Positions 22,836 to 34,055 of a DNA stretch of 64,000 nt are shown here, piece by piece. Origin of the DNA: Siphonodentalium dalli (lineage: Eukaryota > Mollusca > Scaphopoda > Gadilida > Siphonodentaliidae); the NCBI GenBank assembly GCA_032622095.1, contig CP136063.1, forward strand, positions 118,318,723 to 118,382,722, written 5' to 3'. Position numbers and translations under genes: made by a program. Below the pieces are notes generated by a model. That model was not told where the DNA came from and did not search any database. It saw only the letters and a program-made list of their open reading frames with translations. Within the stretch, counting starts at the first letter, position 1, and every line of letters begins with the position of its first letter.

Positions 22836-23369
22836 CTAGCCGATGAGCCCGACGTTGTCCGGGCTATTCAAAAAACAAATTTCAAGTCGATAGCTCCACC
22901 CGTTTCCGAGATCTGGTCTGCGCATGCGCGAAGCTTGCGTCGCACGGGCTCGGCGACCCGATAAAATTCGTATCCGGGGCAAGATACATTCAAATAGGAA
23001 ATTTCAAATCGTCCGGGCTATTCAAAAACCAAATTTCAAGTCGATAGCTCCACCCGTTTCCGAGATCTGGTCTGCGCATGCGCGAATCTGGCGTCGCACG
23101 GGCTCGGCGACCCGATTAAATTCGTATCCGGGGCAAGATACATTCACATAGCAAATTTCAAGTCGATAGCTCCACCCGTTTCCGAGATCTCGTCTGCGCA
23201 TGCGCTGCACGGGCGTCGCACGGACTCGCCAATACGACAACGACGACCGCCTGGTCAAACTACACACACGTACCAAGTTTCGTCCCGATCGGTCGAGAAT
23301 TGTAGATTTGTATAAATGACAGACAGACAGACAAACAAACAAACAGAGGTCTTCAAAATATATATGAGA
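22836..23369 (-). mobile_element. Helitron-like copy 3 of array
   Basis: A 534-bp copy with a partial internal repeat of its 3' end at about 23010-23035. Confidence 0.7.
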
Positions 23370-23899
23370 CTAGCCGATGAGCCCGACGTTGTCCGGGCTA
23401 TTCAAAAACAAAATTTCAAGTCGATAGCTCTACCCGTTTCCGAGATCTGGTCTGCGCATGCGCGAAGCTGGCGTCGCACGGGCTCGGCGACCCGATAAAA
23501 TTCGTATCCGGGGCAAGATACATTCACATAGCAAATTTCAAGTCGATAGCTCCACCCGTTTCCGAGATCTCGTCTGCGCATGCACGAAGCTGGTGTCGCA
23601 CGGGCTCGGCGACCCGATAAAATTCGTATCCGGGGCAAGATACATTCACATAGCAAATTTCAAGTCGATAGCTCCACCCGTTTCCGAGATCTCGTCTGCG
23701 CATGCGCTGCACGGGCGCCGCACGGGCTCGCCAATACGACAACGTTCACCGCCTGGTCAAACTACACACACGTACCAAGTTTCGTCCCGATCGGTCGAGA
23801 ATCGTAGATTTGTATAAATGACAGACAGACAGACAAACAAACAAACAAACAAACAAACAAACATACATACAGACAGAGGTCTTCAAAATATATATGAGA
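23370..23899 (-). mobile_element. Helitron-like copy 4 of array
   Basis: A 530-bp copy with an expanded (ACAA)n tract in its tail (23830-23865). Confidence 0.7.
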
Positions 23900-24204
23900 C
23901 TAGCCGATGAGCCCGACGTTGTCCGGGCTATTCAAAAACCAAATTTCAAGTCGATGGCAAGATACATTCACATACCAAATTTCAAGTCGATAGCTCCACA
24001 GACGAGATCTCGGAAACGGGTGGAGCTATCGACTTGAAATTTGCTATGTGAATGTATCTTGCCCCGGATACGAATTTTATCGGGTTGCCGAGCCCGTGCG
24101 ACGCCAGCTTCGCGCATGCGCAGACCAGATCTCGGAAACGGGTGGAGCTATCGACTTGAAATTTGGTTTTTGAATAGCCCGGACAACGTCGGGCTCATCG
24201 GCTA

Positions 24205-24205
<1 letters not shown>
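23900..24205. mobile_element. truncated Helitron copy fused to an inverted copy end
   Basis: Sequence in the array orientation runs to about 24001. It then switches to the reverse orientation and finishes with ...CATCGGCTAG at 24205, giving an inverted pair of 3' ends. Confidence 0.7.

Positions 24206-24254
<49 letters not shown>
24206..24254. repeat. (TA)n microsatellite
   Basis: About 24 TA units directly abut the Helitron 3' end and end 28 bp before the next MFSD2 exon. Confidence 0.9.
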
Positions 24255-24257
<3 letters not shown>

Positions 24258-24282
24258 ATAACAAACTCATCATGTTTTCCAG

Positions 24283-24366
24283 GTGACAGCTATAGCCTGC
24301 ATGCCAATTTGGCAGATGGTTCTTACAAGAATAGGGAAGAAATCAGCCAGTGTGCTCGGAATGCTT
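24283..24366 (+). CDS. MFSD2A: MFSD2-like transporter, exon 'e'
   Basis: Acceptor TTTTCCAG and donor GTTAGT bound an 84-bp phase 0-0 exon. It encodes VTAIACMPIWQMVLTRIGKK and then SASVLGML. It aligns with SATLTIPIWQWFLTRFGKKT of vertebrate MFSD2A; the PIWQ...LTR.GKK signature of the MFS loop is fully kept. The acceptor lies only 78 bp from the Helitron array and 28 bp from a TA microsatellite. Confidence 0.92.
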
Positions 24367-24429
24367 GTTAGTTGATAATTATTATATATGTATATCCACG
24401 TGCAACTGAATCTGATAATATCATATGGA

Positions 24430-24565
24430 GTATGGAGGGAGAGAGAGAGGGGGAGAGAGAAAGAGAGACAGACAGATAGATAGAGAGAGAGACAGAGATG
24501 GGGGATAGGTAGAGAGATAGAGAGAGAGAGAGAGATAGGGGGGAGAGGGAGAGAGATAGGGGAAG
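24430..24565. repeat. GA-rich microsatellite
   Basis: Impure (GA)n/(GAGAGA) with GGGG and GATA interruptions. The 76-codon minus-strand frame rich in L and S is an artefact of this repeat. Confidence 0.9.
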
Positions 24566-25172
24566 ATCAAGGAGGAATGTGAAAGAGGTAGAGGTCAAGA
24601 GAGTGACTGCTATTTTCTATATGTCAGAAAAATGAGACCACTTTTTCAAAATATTACTCATCTTAAAATTGTTATTGTCATTATTCCAATTGGTGCTGCG
24701 CTCATTGTCTCTGCCACAAGATATTGTGATCAATAGTGTTGGAATAAACTTATTCGAGAAACGAAATTGTGTATTTAAAGTTCCAGACAATTGTTTTTAA
24801 AACATTTTCTGGTGTATATGAAATAACACGTTTGGACGAGAAGTGCCACCTGGAATACACTATTTTGTTTGATATATTATTTGTGATTGTCATATTTAAA
24901 ATAGGTTAAACGGCGTAGATGGGTATGAATGAGATATTTCCATCATTGCATGTTCGTTCAGTCTTTATAAATCCTTCTTACGTCTTATTTGTTTTAGGAT
25001 CTTGTTTCGGTAAAAATAAACATGCAATCGTGATATTAAAATGGGTTGTACATGTTGTTGTTGTTATATAATTGGAAAGCTTTCGACTGAAGTAATGGTT
25101 GAAACATTGTGCAAATATGACGATTATTTGTTATGAGCAATATGTAACGATTCTTTATTTTATTGAATGTAG

Positions 25173-25288
25173 ATTTCGATACCCCTACTGATCTCGTTTG
25201 CCTACCTACCAGAAGGAAGGCCAGAATACGTCTACCCTGTGATGGTCCTGTTCGGAGTTGGCGTGTCAGTTGCCCTGTTGTTGCCATG
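25173..25288 (+). CDS. MFSD2A: MFSD2-like transporter, exon 'f'
   Basis: Acceptor GAATGTAG and donor GTAAAT bound a 116-bp exon starting in phase 0 and ending with two bases (TG) of a tryptophan codon. It encodes a helix ISIPLLISFAYLPEG, the short loop RPEYVYP, and a second helix VMVLFGVGVSVALLLP-W. Vertebrate MFSD2A has ...ITYAVAVAAGISVAAAFLLPW at the same place. The LLPW motif crosses the splice junction into exon g. Confidence 0.92.
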
Positions 25289-26056
25289 GTAAATAGCTAT
25301 ACATTGAGAATGATTTCGACGTTTTCTCAAATCAAATGTCTATGTTGTGATAATGAAACTCATTCAATGGTATATGTTATATATAATATGCATTTTAAGA
25401 AATGAATGTGGGTTGAGTGTGTTTTATTGAAAGGCATTTTTAAGAGAAAGGGAGATAGTCTGCATTATAAGAATGGTCAGCTGTTTACGCCATTGCCGAA
25501 ATACTCGTATGTATTTACATGTTCACTTTGAAAATGCGATGACTATATCTGAGAGTAATCTGCCACTTTAATGATGTCCTACTACGCATCCGTTGTGAGA
25601 GCAAATTGGTAAATATTTCCTATCGTTGAATAAAATATCAAAATTTAATTGCAAAAAACGTTTATTCGTAACATATATTTCCATTGCGAAGACCATCGTA
25701 CGGGAACATCCAAAATAATAAGAGGAGAATAAGAACCACATTTAAAAAAAATGCTTCAATATTCAACGTAAATGGGATCCGAAAGTACAAACGCTCTTTA
25801 TTTTCAGTGATTCTGTTATTTTTGGGCGCTCGAATGGTCAGATTCTGATAAAACCGCATTATTTGCAAGTCGATATCTGACTACAATAACCTCCCATTGA
25901 TTGGTAACTAGGTTCGATTTTTTTTCCGATGAAGAAAACGTATAATTAATAGTTTAAACGTATAACTAATAGTTGTATGGTGTTAAATCTGATCAGGGAT
26001 CTCTAAAAATATGTGAATACATGATTCAAAACTCAGAAATAATGTCATCCATTTAG

Positions 26057-26194
26057 GTCGATGCTACCCGACGTCATCGATGACTTCATGCTGCAGGAAG
26101 GCAGGCGAGACGACGCCATATTTTACTCATTCTTCGTGTTCTTCAACAAGCTAGCAATTGGGCTAGCTCTGGGAGTAACACAAATAGCTCTGGA
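26057..26194 (+). CDS. MFSD2A: MFSD2-like transporter, exon 'g'
   Basis: Acceptor CATTTAG and donor GTAAGT bound a 138-bp exon. It encodes (W)SMLPDVIDDFMLQEG, then RRDDAIFYSFFVFFNKLAIG and LALGVTQIALE. SMLPDVIDDF is a hallmark of the MFSD2 family and of related melibiose-type (GPH) symporters. The lysine in FFNKL aligns with the conserved lysine of vertebrate FFTKF, reported to be needed for transport. This is the single most diagnostic exon in the gene. Confidence 0.95.
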
Positions 26195-26304
26195 GTAAGT
26201 TAACTAGTGGTTAGGTATCAATCTCTCCCAGCGCCAATCACCTCGATAAATTTGTCAGGCACCAATAATCCTGGAAGAGATTAACATAATATTTATGGTT
26301 TGAG

Positions 26305-26523
26305 ATACAGTAATGCTCTAATTAATCGACCTCTTAACCACAGCAGAATTATGGGTAACTTTTCAGGATTTAGTCGGAAATATGGCTTGTTGCCATTCAT
26401 TGGAAAGCTCTCGGCGAGAGCTTTCCGATGAATGGCAACAAGCCATATTTCCGACTAAATCCTGAAAAGTTACCCATAATTCTGCTGTGGTTAAGAGGTC
26501 GATTAATTAGAGCATTACTGTAT
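26305..26523. repeat. 219-bp near-perfect palindrome
   Basis: Two 109-bp arms flank a single central base (26414); reading both arms shows one mismatch. The left arm starts ATACAGTAATGCTCTAATTA. It lies in the MFSD2 intron, 110 bp after the exon g donor, so the pre-mRNA should be able to form a long hairpin. Confidence 0.95.
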
Positions 26524-27352
26524 TTCACAGATCAATAGTTGATCTCTTCTCTTATTTTTCTGTATCGATTCTGGGGTATAACATGATCATTTTGATAAAG
26601 GGACACGGTGAACAGGGAAAAAATATTTCCCTATATATTCTAATGAACTTGGACAGACAATATTACAATTTTTAAAACATAGTACAATATCTTGATTGAC
26701 AATATATAGCTTTAACACACTTTGAATTGAACTGTCTGCAACAGTGGATGTCTTTCTTGTGATATTTTGAAAGTAATAATACAAACGCGTTGTCATAAAC
26801 AGTTTTATATAATTATTTGTTGCTTTTATTGACATACATGTATTGTGCGCTTATTTTAGTGATTCAACCGTATAACAACTACATGTTGTTTACACATGTA
26901 CCAAAACTTCACAAAGAAGGATCCCCAACCCCAATATAATAGTTTATGGCTATAGCTGCGCTCTATGGTAGGACCATAGGTAAACTCAAAATCACACATG
27001 TCCAATGACGCACTGCACAGCCCCTCAATAATACACTGTACAATTTGAATGTGTAACTACCTTGAACTCTGTAATATCTTCAATTGATGATCAGAGAAAT
27101 AAATTGAATTGAATTGAAGTACCCAGACATTCAAACCAATTCGTTCATACCATATCAGAAAACAGGACATCTGAAGTATGTATTATTATTGTAAATATAT
27201 TTACTCCTTAAATCAGGCAAACAAACTCCAGTCATTCCACCAACATGGGATATGTTATGTTAAACGGGCGGTACATGGCTCGTTTGAATCTCACGGCGCT
27301 GAAATATGTGTTTCGTTTCTTATATTTTTCGATAAATTTGATACCGTTTCGT
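26524..27352 (+). other. MFSD2 intron sequence, no gene recognised
   Basis: AT-rich, with a short AATTGAATTG repeat near 27100. A GTTTGAATCTCAC stretch near 27279 faintly resembles a tRNA B box, but no tRNA fold was found. Confidence 0.4.
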
Positions 27353-27356
27353 TTAA

Positions 27357-27815
27357 AGGTGCTCAATCCATTTCGATGATCCGCATATCATCAGATTCCA
27401 ACAACAACAACAACAACAACATTATTTTTTGAAATCCCGCTTCAGATATCATAATCGATTAATCGCCCAAAATAATGCTAACCATAGTCAACTATGGTAT
27501 AAAGTTTGTCCAAAGCCTGCTATCTATCACCATTTAGTTCAACGAAATTTGGCCGGATTGTCAAATATCTAAAACCCATAGCCACTTAGTTTTAGAGTTA
27601 TCCATCTTCATCCTCATTTGGTCCGATGCCGTCTTCTCGTCGACTTTTTGCCAGGCGGCCAAAAAGTACCGGTGGTGAAAAATAATACATTTCAAAAACC
27701 GATATCTGATCACTCTGAGCTTTGATGGGTGGGTTCCTCGATTCGAATCAAATATTGTTTACCCCCGAAGCCAAAGAAATAGTAATTTGGGAGCGTTAAC
27801 TCGGTCTATGCACCG
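27357..27815. mobile_element. TTAA-flanked element related to 41846-43366
   Basis: The left end AGGTGCTCAATCC follows TTAA (27353-27356); the right end ...GCACCG precedes TTAA (27816-27819). The right ~120 bp, inverted, match the left part of the 41846 element, including AATTACTATTT, GGCTTCGGGGGT and CACCCATCAAAGCTCAGA. Non-coding, except for an (ACA)n tract at 27403-27421. Confidence 0.6.
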
Positions 27816-28199
27816 TTAAGTGCCAGTTCAATTTTTGTTAGCGGTCACGTAAAAATTGCTCAGTTACTGGAGGCCATGCATGTAAATAATATTGTAGCGT
27901 TGCTAAGGTGTGGAGTTAAACGTTTTACAAATTTATATATATTCCTAAACTATTTCCTTTACTAAAATTTATTAATATTAACTATTCTGGCTATAATTAA
28001 GTTTCCTTCTTTGCAATGTAAATACCCCGCTACATTCGTTCATGTACAAAATATCATATCAATTTTTACTTTATTTCACGTCACAAACTTCATTTATAAT
28101 ACTCATCAATCGGTCACAATTATCCAAACTTCAATCTAAAGTCATATTCTCACATATTTATTACATGTAACTCCGTAAATCATATTATTTCGGTCATTA

Positions 28200-28219
28200 T
28201 ATATATATATATATATATT
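28200..28219. repeat. (TA)n microsatellite
   Basis: Ten TA units. Confidence 0.9.
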
Positions 28220-28423
28220 CAACAATATTCGCGTTCGTAATTTCATTCATTTCATCCAATGTTTTCGTTATTCTCATTATTCCGTACTTCCGGTTTGTTT
28301 GTGTACGTGGTTGCTAAGGCGTCGCGTCCGCGGTATCTATGCACCGGGTTGGATTTCGGGTTGGGCTTTTGTGGAGTTGGTTTTCGGATTGGTTTCGCGA
28401 TGCATTATGGGAAAAGATTGCTT

Positions 28424-29300
28424 TTATTAGCTCACCTGAGACGAAGTCTCCGGTGGAGCTATAGTCATCACTCCTCGTCCGTCCGTCCGTCCGTCCGTCT
28501 GTCCGTCTGTCTGTCTGTCTGTCTGTCCGTCCGTCAACTTTTTTTATTAAACATCTTCTCCTCTGAAACCATCATACCAAATTGGTTCATATTTGGTGTG
28601 GATGTTCCCTAGGTGACTCTCATTCAGATTTGTTCAAATGAGGTCACTGGGTCAAATAGTTGCGAAACCAGGGCCATAATTCTATTCCTCCACAGTAATT
28701 CTTACAACAACTTCTTGTCCATAACCATTGTGCCGATTTAGCTAATATTTGGTATGGAGGGTCCTTGGGTGACTGGTGTTCAGATTTGTTCAAATGAGGT
28801 CACCCGGTCAATTAGTTGAGAAACCAGGGCCATAACTCATAGTAATTCTTACAATGACTTCTTCTACAAAAATATTGGGCCGAATTAGCTTATATTTGGT
28901 ATTGAGGGACCTTGGGTGACTGGGAATCAGATTTGTTCAAATTGGGTCACTGTGTCAATTAGGGGCAGAGCCAGGGACATAACTCTAAAAACCAAAAAAT
29001 TACATTTTTGCATTTTGATCATATTTGGGGTGGATGTTCCCTAGGTGACTGTCATTAATATTTGTTCAAATGAGGTCACTGTGTCAAACAGTTGCGAAAC
29101 CAGGGCCATAACTATATTCCTCCTTGGTAATTCTTATAACGACTTCTTGTCAATAACCATTAAGCCGATTTAGTTTATATTTGGTATGTGGGGTCATTGA
29201 ATGACTGGGGTTCAGATTTGTTCAAATGGGGTCACTGGGTCAAATAGTGGTGGAGCCAGGGCCATAATTCCCCAAAAAATAATAAAAAATTCAGGAACTC
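28424..29300 (+). repeat. interspersed repeat with ~180-bp tandem units ('gtcactgggtcaaa' family)
   Basis: It starts with TTAGCTCACCTGAGACGAAG and a (GTCC)n/(TGTC)n tract at about 28479-28535. Degenerate tandem units follow, each with TCAGATTTGTTCAAAT, GAGGTCACTGGGTCAAA and AGGGCCATAA. Similar repeats are widespread in marine invertebrate genomes. The 117-codon frame at 28259-28612 runs through the repeat and is not a gene. Confidence 0.7.
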
Positions 29301-29670
29301 CTTGATCAATTTCACATACAAACAAAAAATATCACCCCACATGACCCAGAACCCCACCCCCAACCAACAGCATTCCACCCTATCTCATATCCTAACTCAC
29401 AGGTAAATAAAGTATATTTATTTAAATTCCCATTACAAGGCAACTCTCCTATGAACCGATAGACAGCACACATGGCAAGGCAGATAGAGAGATAAAGAGA
29501 GCTTAGAACTACAGCCTTAGACAGAGTCCCCAGGGAGTGTATTCATGTCATCCATAATTTAAATGAGATTAATGGTGTTATCAATGAAGCACCCTTGTTG
29601 TTTATATTATCACTCAGTGGTCATTAAAATCAGATTAATTTCATTTTCTCAAAGAGTGCCTGGCATTTGT

Positions 29671-30780
29671 AGAATGAGGTTCCCAGAGGGTGAATTTAGT
29701 GACGCTATCCTACACAGCAGGCTAGCATAACCAAATACACCCTCTGAGAACCTTATTCCGCTTAAGCCTCATCTTCTGGGAAGTATCTAGAGTCTCAAGA
29801 TCTCATTCTGCTTAGGCCTCATCTTCTGGGAAGTATCTATAGTATCAAATTTACATTGTTGTTAGTTAAATTTCCCTTCTAGGAAGTTTCTGTATCCCTT
29901 AATTTGCAGAAGATAAAATTCATGATTGAGGTGCCCAATGGGTGAACATCACCAATTTCAACTGGGGAACTTCAATCTTATTCTAGGTCTTCCATAGCAG
30001 TTGAGGGCCTTATCAGAATGAGGTCCCCAGAGGGTGAATTTCGTGATACTATCCCGCTGTGCAGGATAGCCTCACTAAATTCACCCTCTGGGTACCTCAT
30101 TCTGCAAATAACAGACAGACTATTTCAAAGCTTGATTCAAGGCTAGCATCACCAAATTCACCATTTGGGGACCTCATTCTGCTTAGGCCTCATCTTCTGG
30201 GAAGTATCTATAGTATCAAATTTACATTGTTGTTAGTTAAATTTCCCTTCTATGAAGTTTCTATATCCCCTAATTTGCAGAAGATAAAATTCATAATTGA
30301 GGGGCCCAATGGGCGAACATCCCCAACTTCAACTGGGGAAATTCAATTTTATTCTAGGTCTTCATAGCAGTTGAGGACTTTATCAGAATGAGGTCCCCAG
30401 AGGGTGAATTTAGCATCACTAAATTCACCCTCTGGGGACCTCACTCTGCAAATGACAGACACACTATCACACTATTTCAAGGCTTGTTGTATAATACATT
30501 GTGTTGCTTGAGGCCAGGCATACACAATGTAGGAACAGACACGCTTTTTGTGATGCTATCTGGCACAGCAGGCTAGCATCGCCAAATTCACCCTCTGACG
30601 ACCTCATTCTGCTTGTGCCTCATCTTCTGGGAAGTATCTATAGTATCAAATTTACATTGTTGTTAGTTAAATTTCCCTTCTAGGAAGTTTCTATATCCCC
30701 TAATTTGCAGAAGATAAAATTCATAAATGAGGTGCCCAATGGGTGAATATCACCAACTTCAACTGGGGAACTTAATTTTT
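29671..30780. repeat. nested tandem repeat with palindromic core
   Basis: Units begin AGAATGAGGTCCCCAGAGGG and recur at about 29671, 30016 and 30385. Each core is followed by its inverse (CACCCTCTGGGGACCTCATT). A 180-bp companion block with CATCTTCTGGGAAGTATCTA recurs at about 29820, 30190 and 30620. The block interrupts the surrounding repeat family, which resumes after 30780, so it is a younger insertion or a local expansion. Confidence 0.7.
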
Positions 30781-31430
30781 ATCCTTATCAGATTTGTGAA
30801 AATGGGATCACAAAGTCAAATAAGGGCAGAGCAAGAGACTTAACTATTTCACTACATAGTAATTCTTAAAATATGTTTGCAAGAACTAGTTGGCTTATAT
30901 AGAATGGAATGTTCTTCCTTGACTGCAATTCAGATTTTTTAATGGGGTCACCTGGTCAAATAGGGGCCAAGCGAAGGACAGTTTCCCTCTTAATATGCTT
31001 CCTTTACAAGGACCATCAGGTCTATTTGACTGATATTTATGATATGTATGAAGGGTTCTTTGGTGTCTGGGATTCAAATTTATTCAGATGGGGTCACCAG
31101 GTTAAAAGGGTGGGACCAGGGACATAGCTATATGTCTCTATAGTAATTCTTAAAATGTCTTCTCAAGGGATTTTGGACTATTTAGCTTACATATAGTATG
31201 GAGGAATCAGGAAGATCCTTTAGTGACTGAGATACAGATTTGTTAAAATGAGGTCAACCTGTCAAGAAATGGCAGTCTATGGGGAGTTAACACTTTTGTG
31301 TCCAATAAAATCATAGAAATACCAAATTCATTAAAACATCTACCTTGGAACCACCTGACTGATTGGTCTGACATACATGTATTGTGTTTTGGGTCCATGG
31401 ATAATTGGGCTTCAAACATGTTTAAATGGT
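30781..31430 (+). repeat. continuation of the 28424 repeat family
   Basis: Degenerate units with CAGATTTGTTAAAATGAGGT-like and GGGGTCACC-TGGTCAAATAGGG-like segments continue to about 31430. Confidence 0.55.
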
Positions 31431-32143
31431 TTTAGAAAAAGGCGCTTGTGAGATTGAAAATTTCCAACAATTGAGAAAGTTTGAGGTGTCGGTTGTGAAA
31501 TTCCAACCTAAGACTTGGGAGTCTGGATCCCGGTCGGGAGGGGACTTGTTGAGCTGGAGGAGGGGGGTGATCAGTAGTGTGCAGTTGGCAATTTCAAGGT
31601 GGTTTTTTACCAAGCTACATACTTGAAGTCTCTCTAGCCACATATCCTGTTTAAATCTACTTCTTTTAAAGTGATTATGAAAAGTGCTCACTGTTTTGGT
31701 CTCCAGAGTCCCAGTCTTATCAGTCTTTGCAGTCTGGTGAGCGACCCCACAGTCATTGACTGTCTTGTATAAAAGAAGAAGCAACCCGATCTCGTGATCA
31801 GTCAGTTACCAACAGTTGTGAGATTTAGTCATTTACAGTGATAGACGTACGGTACATCATCGAGAATCAACGGGGAAACGTACTGATCTTGCTAAATCTA
31901 AAGTAAAAGGTAACAAGAAAACCGATGATACGGAACTAGGCCTAAAGAAATAATAATATCTGCATTTGACTGAGTAGGCTATACATCATCATGGTTCAAG
32001 CAGTGAATCCAGTGGATCCAACCCACTGCATAGCCATTCCAGTCATGAATTGAAATCACCATTCCTCCATCTATAGCTATTAGTGTTAAAATATCATTTA
32101 TGAATTCCATTTGCATTGGCTATCAACCCAAGGGCAAAACATA
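31431..32143 (+). other. MFSD2 intron sequence, no gene recognised
   Basis: A 120-codon minus-strand frame (31422-31784) has no recognisable domain. No exon was seen. Confidence 0.4.
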
Positions 32144-32151
32144 TAAATTAT

Positions 32152-32555
32152 GGGATCTACTAAAAGACGGGACGGAACGATTTTCCGGAACGGGACGGAA
32201 CGATTTGTCTAAAAGACGGGACGGAACGGAACGAAAATTTAAAATTCATTTTATTCGGAAATGAAAGAGTTTAGAGGCACAGACATGGTCTCAACTTGTT
32301 TATTGGTATCTACTCTATACGAATGTGATGTTTTCCCGATAAAATTGAGCGTATGCTGAACGATGGGCGTTCGAATAACGAAGCGTCGAAATTAGGGAAA
32401 TTTATCACTTCTGGGACGATAATCTAAACACTAAAAGTCATATTTCGTTTACATTTTCATGTTTGGGTGACGGATTATTGCAGAAAATGTTAGTCTAATA
32501 TATACTAAATAGTAAAATAGAAGTTTGCACTTGTTTTCTGCAGGTAAAAGTAGTG
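32152..32555 (+). repeat. left terminal inverted repeat of the foldback element
   Basis: It starts with GGGATCTACTAAAAGACGGG, includes repeated ACGGGACGGAACG words, and ends at GGTAAAAGTAGTG. Confidence 0.85.
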
Positions 32556-32758
32556 TTTTTACCGACGGGACGATGACACCTCCATTCATGAAAAATCTCC
32601 ATTCCGCCGAACGAAAATCGTCGAAAATCTTAACAGAAAAACTCGCATTTCGTTCACATTTTCATGTTTGGGTGACGGATTTTTGCAGAAAATGTTGATC
32701 TAATATATACTAAATAGTAAAATAGAAGTTTACGCTTGTTAGTCTAATATATACTAAA

Positions 32759-33532
32759 CTAGCCGATGAGCCCGACGTTGTCCGGGCTATTCAAAAACCG
32801 ATAGCTCTACCCAAACCAAATTTCAAGTCGATAGCTCTACCCGTTTCCGAGATCTGGTCTGCGCATGCGCGAAGCTGTCGTCGCACGGGCTCGGCGACCC
32901 GATAAGATTCGTATCCGGGGCAAGATACATTCACATACCAAATTTCAAGTCGATAGCTCCACCGTTTCCGATATCTGGTCTGCGCATGCGCGAAGCTGGC
33001 GTCGCACGGGCTCGGCGACCCGATAAAATTCGTATCCGGGGCAAGATACATTCACATACCAAATTTCAAGTCGATAGCTCCACCCGTTTCCGAGATCTCG
33101 CCTGCGCATGCGCGAAGCTGGCGTCGCACGGGCTCGGCGACCCGATAAAATTCGTATCCGGGGCAAGATACATTCACATACCAAATTTCAAGTCGATAGC
33201 TCCACCGTTTCCGATATCTGGTCTGCGCATGCGCGAAGCTGGCGTCGCACGGGCTCGGCGACCCGATAAAATTCGCATCCGGGGCAAGATACATTCACAT
33301 ACCAAATTTCAAGTCGATAACTCCACCCGTTTCCGATATCTCGTCTGCGCATGCGCTGCACGGGCGCCGCACGGGCTCGCCAATACGACAACGTCCACCG
33401 CCTGGTCAAACTACACACACGTACCAAGTTTCGTCCCGATCGGTCGAGAATCGTAGATTTGTATCAATGACAGACAAACAAACATACAGACAAACAAACA
33501 AACAGACAGAGGTCTTCAAAATATATATGAGA
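32759..33532 (-). mobile_element. Helitron-like copy 1 of second array
   Basis: A 774-bp copy with about five 122-bp monomers. Confidence 0.75.
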
Positions 33533-34055
33533 CTAGCTGATGAGCCCGACGTTGTCCGGGCTATTCATCCGGGCTATTCAAAAACCCAATTTCAAGTCGT
33601 TAGCTCCACCCGTTTCCGAGATCTGGTCTGCGCATGCGCGAAGCTGGCGTCGCACGGGCTCGGCGACCCGATAAAATTCGTATCCGGGGCAAGATACATT
33701 CACATACCAAATTTCAAGTCGATAGCTCCACCCGTTTCCGAGATCTCGTCTGCGCATGCGCGAAGCTGGCGTCGCACGAGATCGGCGACCCGATAAAATT
33801 CGTATCCGGGGCAAGATACATTCACATACCAAATTTCAAGTCGATAGCTCCATCCGTTTCCGAGATCTCGTCTGCGCATGCGCTGCACGGGCGTCGCACG
33901 GGCTCGCCAATACGACAACGTCCACCGCCTGGTCAAACTACACACACGTACCAAGTTTCGTCCCGATCGGTCGAGAATCGTAGATTTGTATTAATGACAA
34001 ACATACAGACAGACAGACAGACAAACAGACAGAGGTCTTCAAAATATATATGAGA
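33533..34055 (-). mobile_element. Helitron-like copy 2 of second array
   Basis: A 523-bp copy whose 3' end reads CATCAGCTAG, a one-base variant (CAGC for CGGC). Confidence 0.75.

Larger units (their letters stand above)
21773..24205 (-). mobile_element. head-to-tail array of non-autonomous Helitron copies, inverted at its right end
   Basis: On the minus strand each copy starts TCTCATATATATTTTGAAGA (or TCTATTATATATT) and ends GTCGGGCTCATCGGCTAG. These are the Helitron signatures 5'-TC and 3'-CTRR, with a hairpin (GCCCG...CGGGC) about 10 nt before the end. Copies are joined with no extra base: 21773-22152, 22153-22835, 22836-23369, 23370-23899, then a truncated 23900-24001. From 24002 to 24205 one end is present in the opposite orientation. 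Copy lengths differ by the number of 122-bp internal monomers. The many 75-230-codon frames are repeat artefacts. Confidence 0.8.

Noticed and set aside
22272-22964. 230-codon plus-strand frame and dozens of similar 60-150-codon frames on both strands (21.8-24.0 kb, 32.8-34.5 kb)
   Set aside because: They are translations of the 122-bp Helitron monomers in several frames at once; there is no domain, and frames exist equally on both strands.
21773-24205. CRISPR-like or satellite interpretation of the repeated 122-bp units
   Set aside because: Units are contiguous with no unique spacers, the genome is eukaryotic, and copies carry Helitron ends.
24368-24598. 76-codon minus-strand frame rich in Leu/Ser
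   Set aside because: Translation of a GA microsatellite.
27264-27300. tRNA or tRNA-derived SINE head
   Set aside because: Only a loose B-box-like word is present; no A box or cloverleaf could be placed.
28259-28612. 117-codon plus-strand frame
   Set aside because: Runs through a CCGT/CTGT repeat tract (Val-Arg-Pro-Ser and Cys-Leu-Ser-Val runs) with no domain.
31422-31784. 120-codon minus-strand frame as a host exon
   Set aside because: No domain, no convincing splice sites, and it lies beside degenerate repeats.
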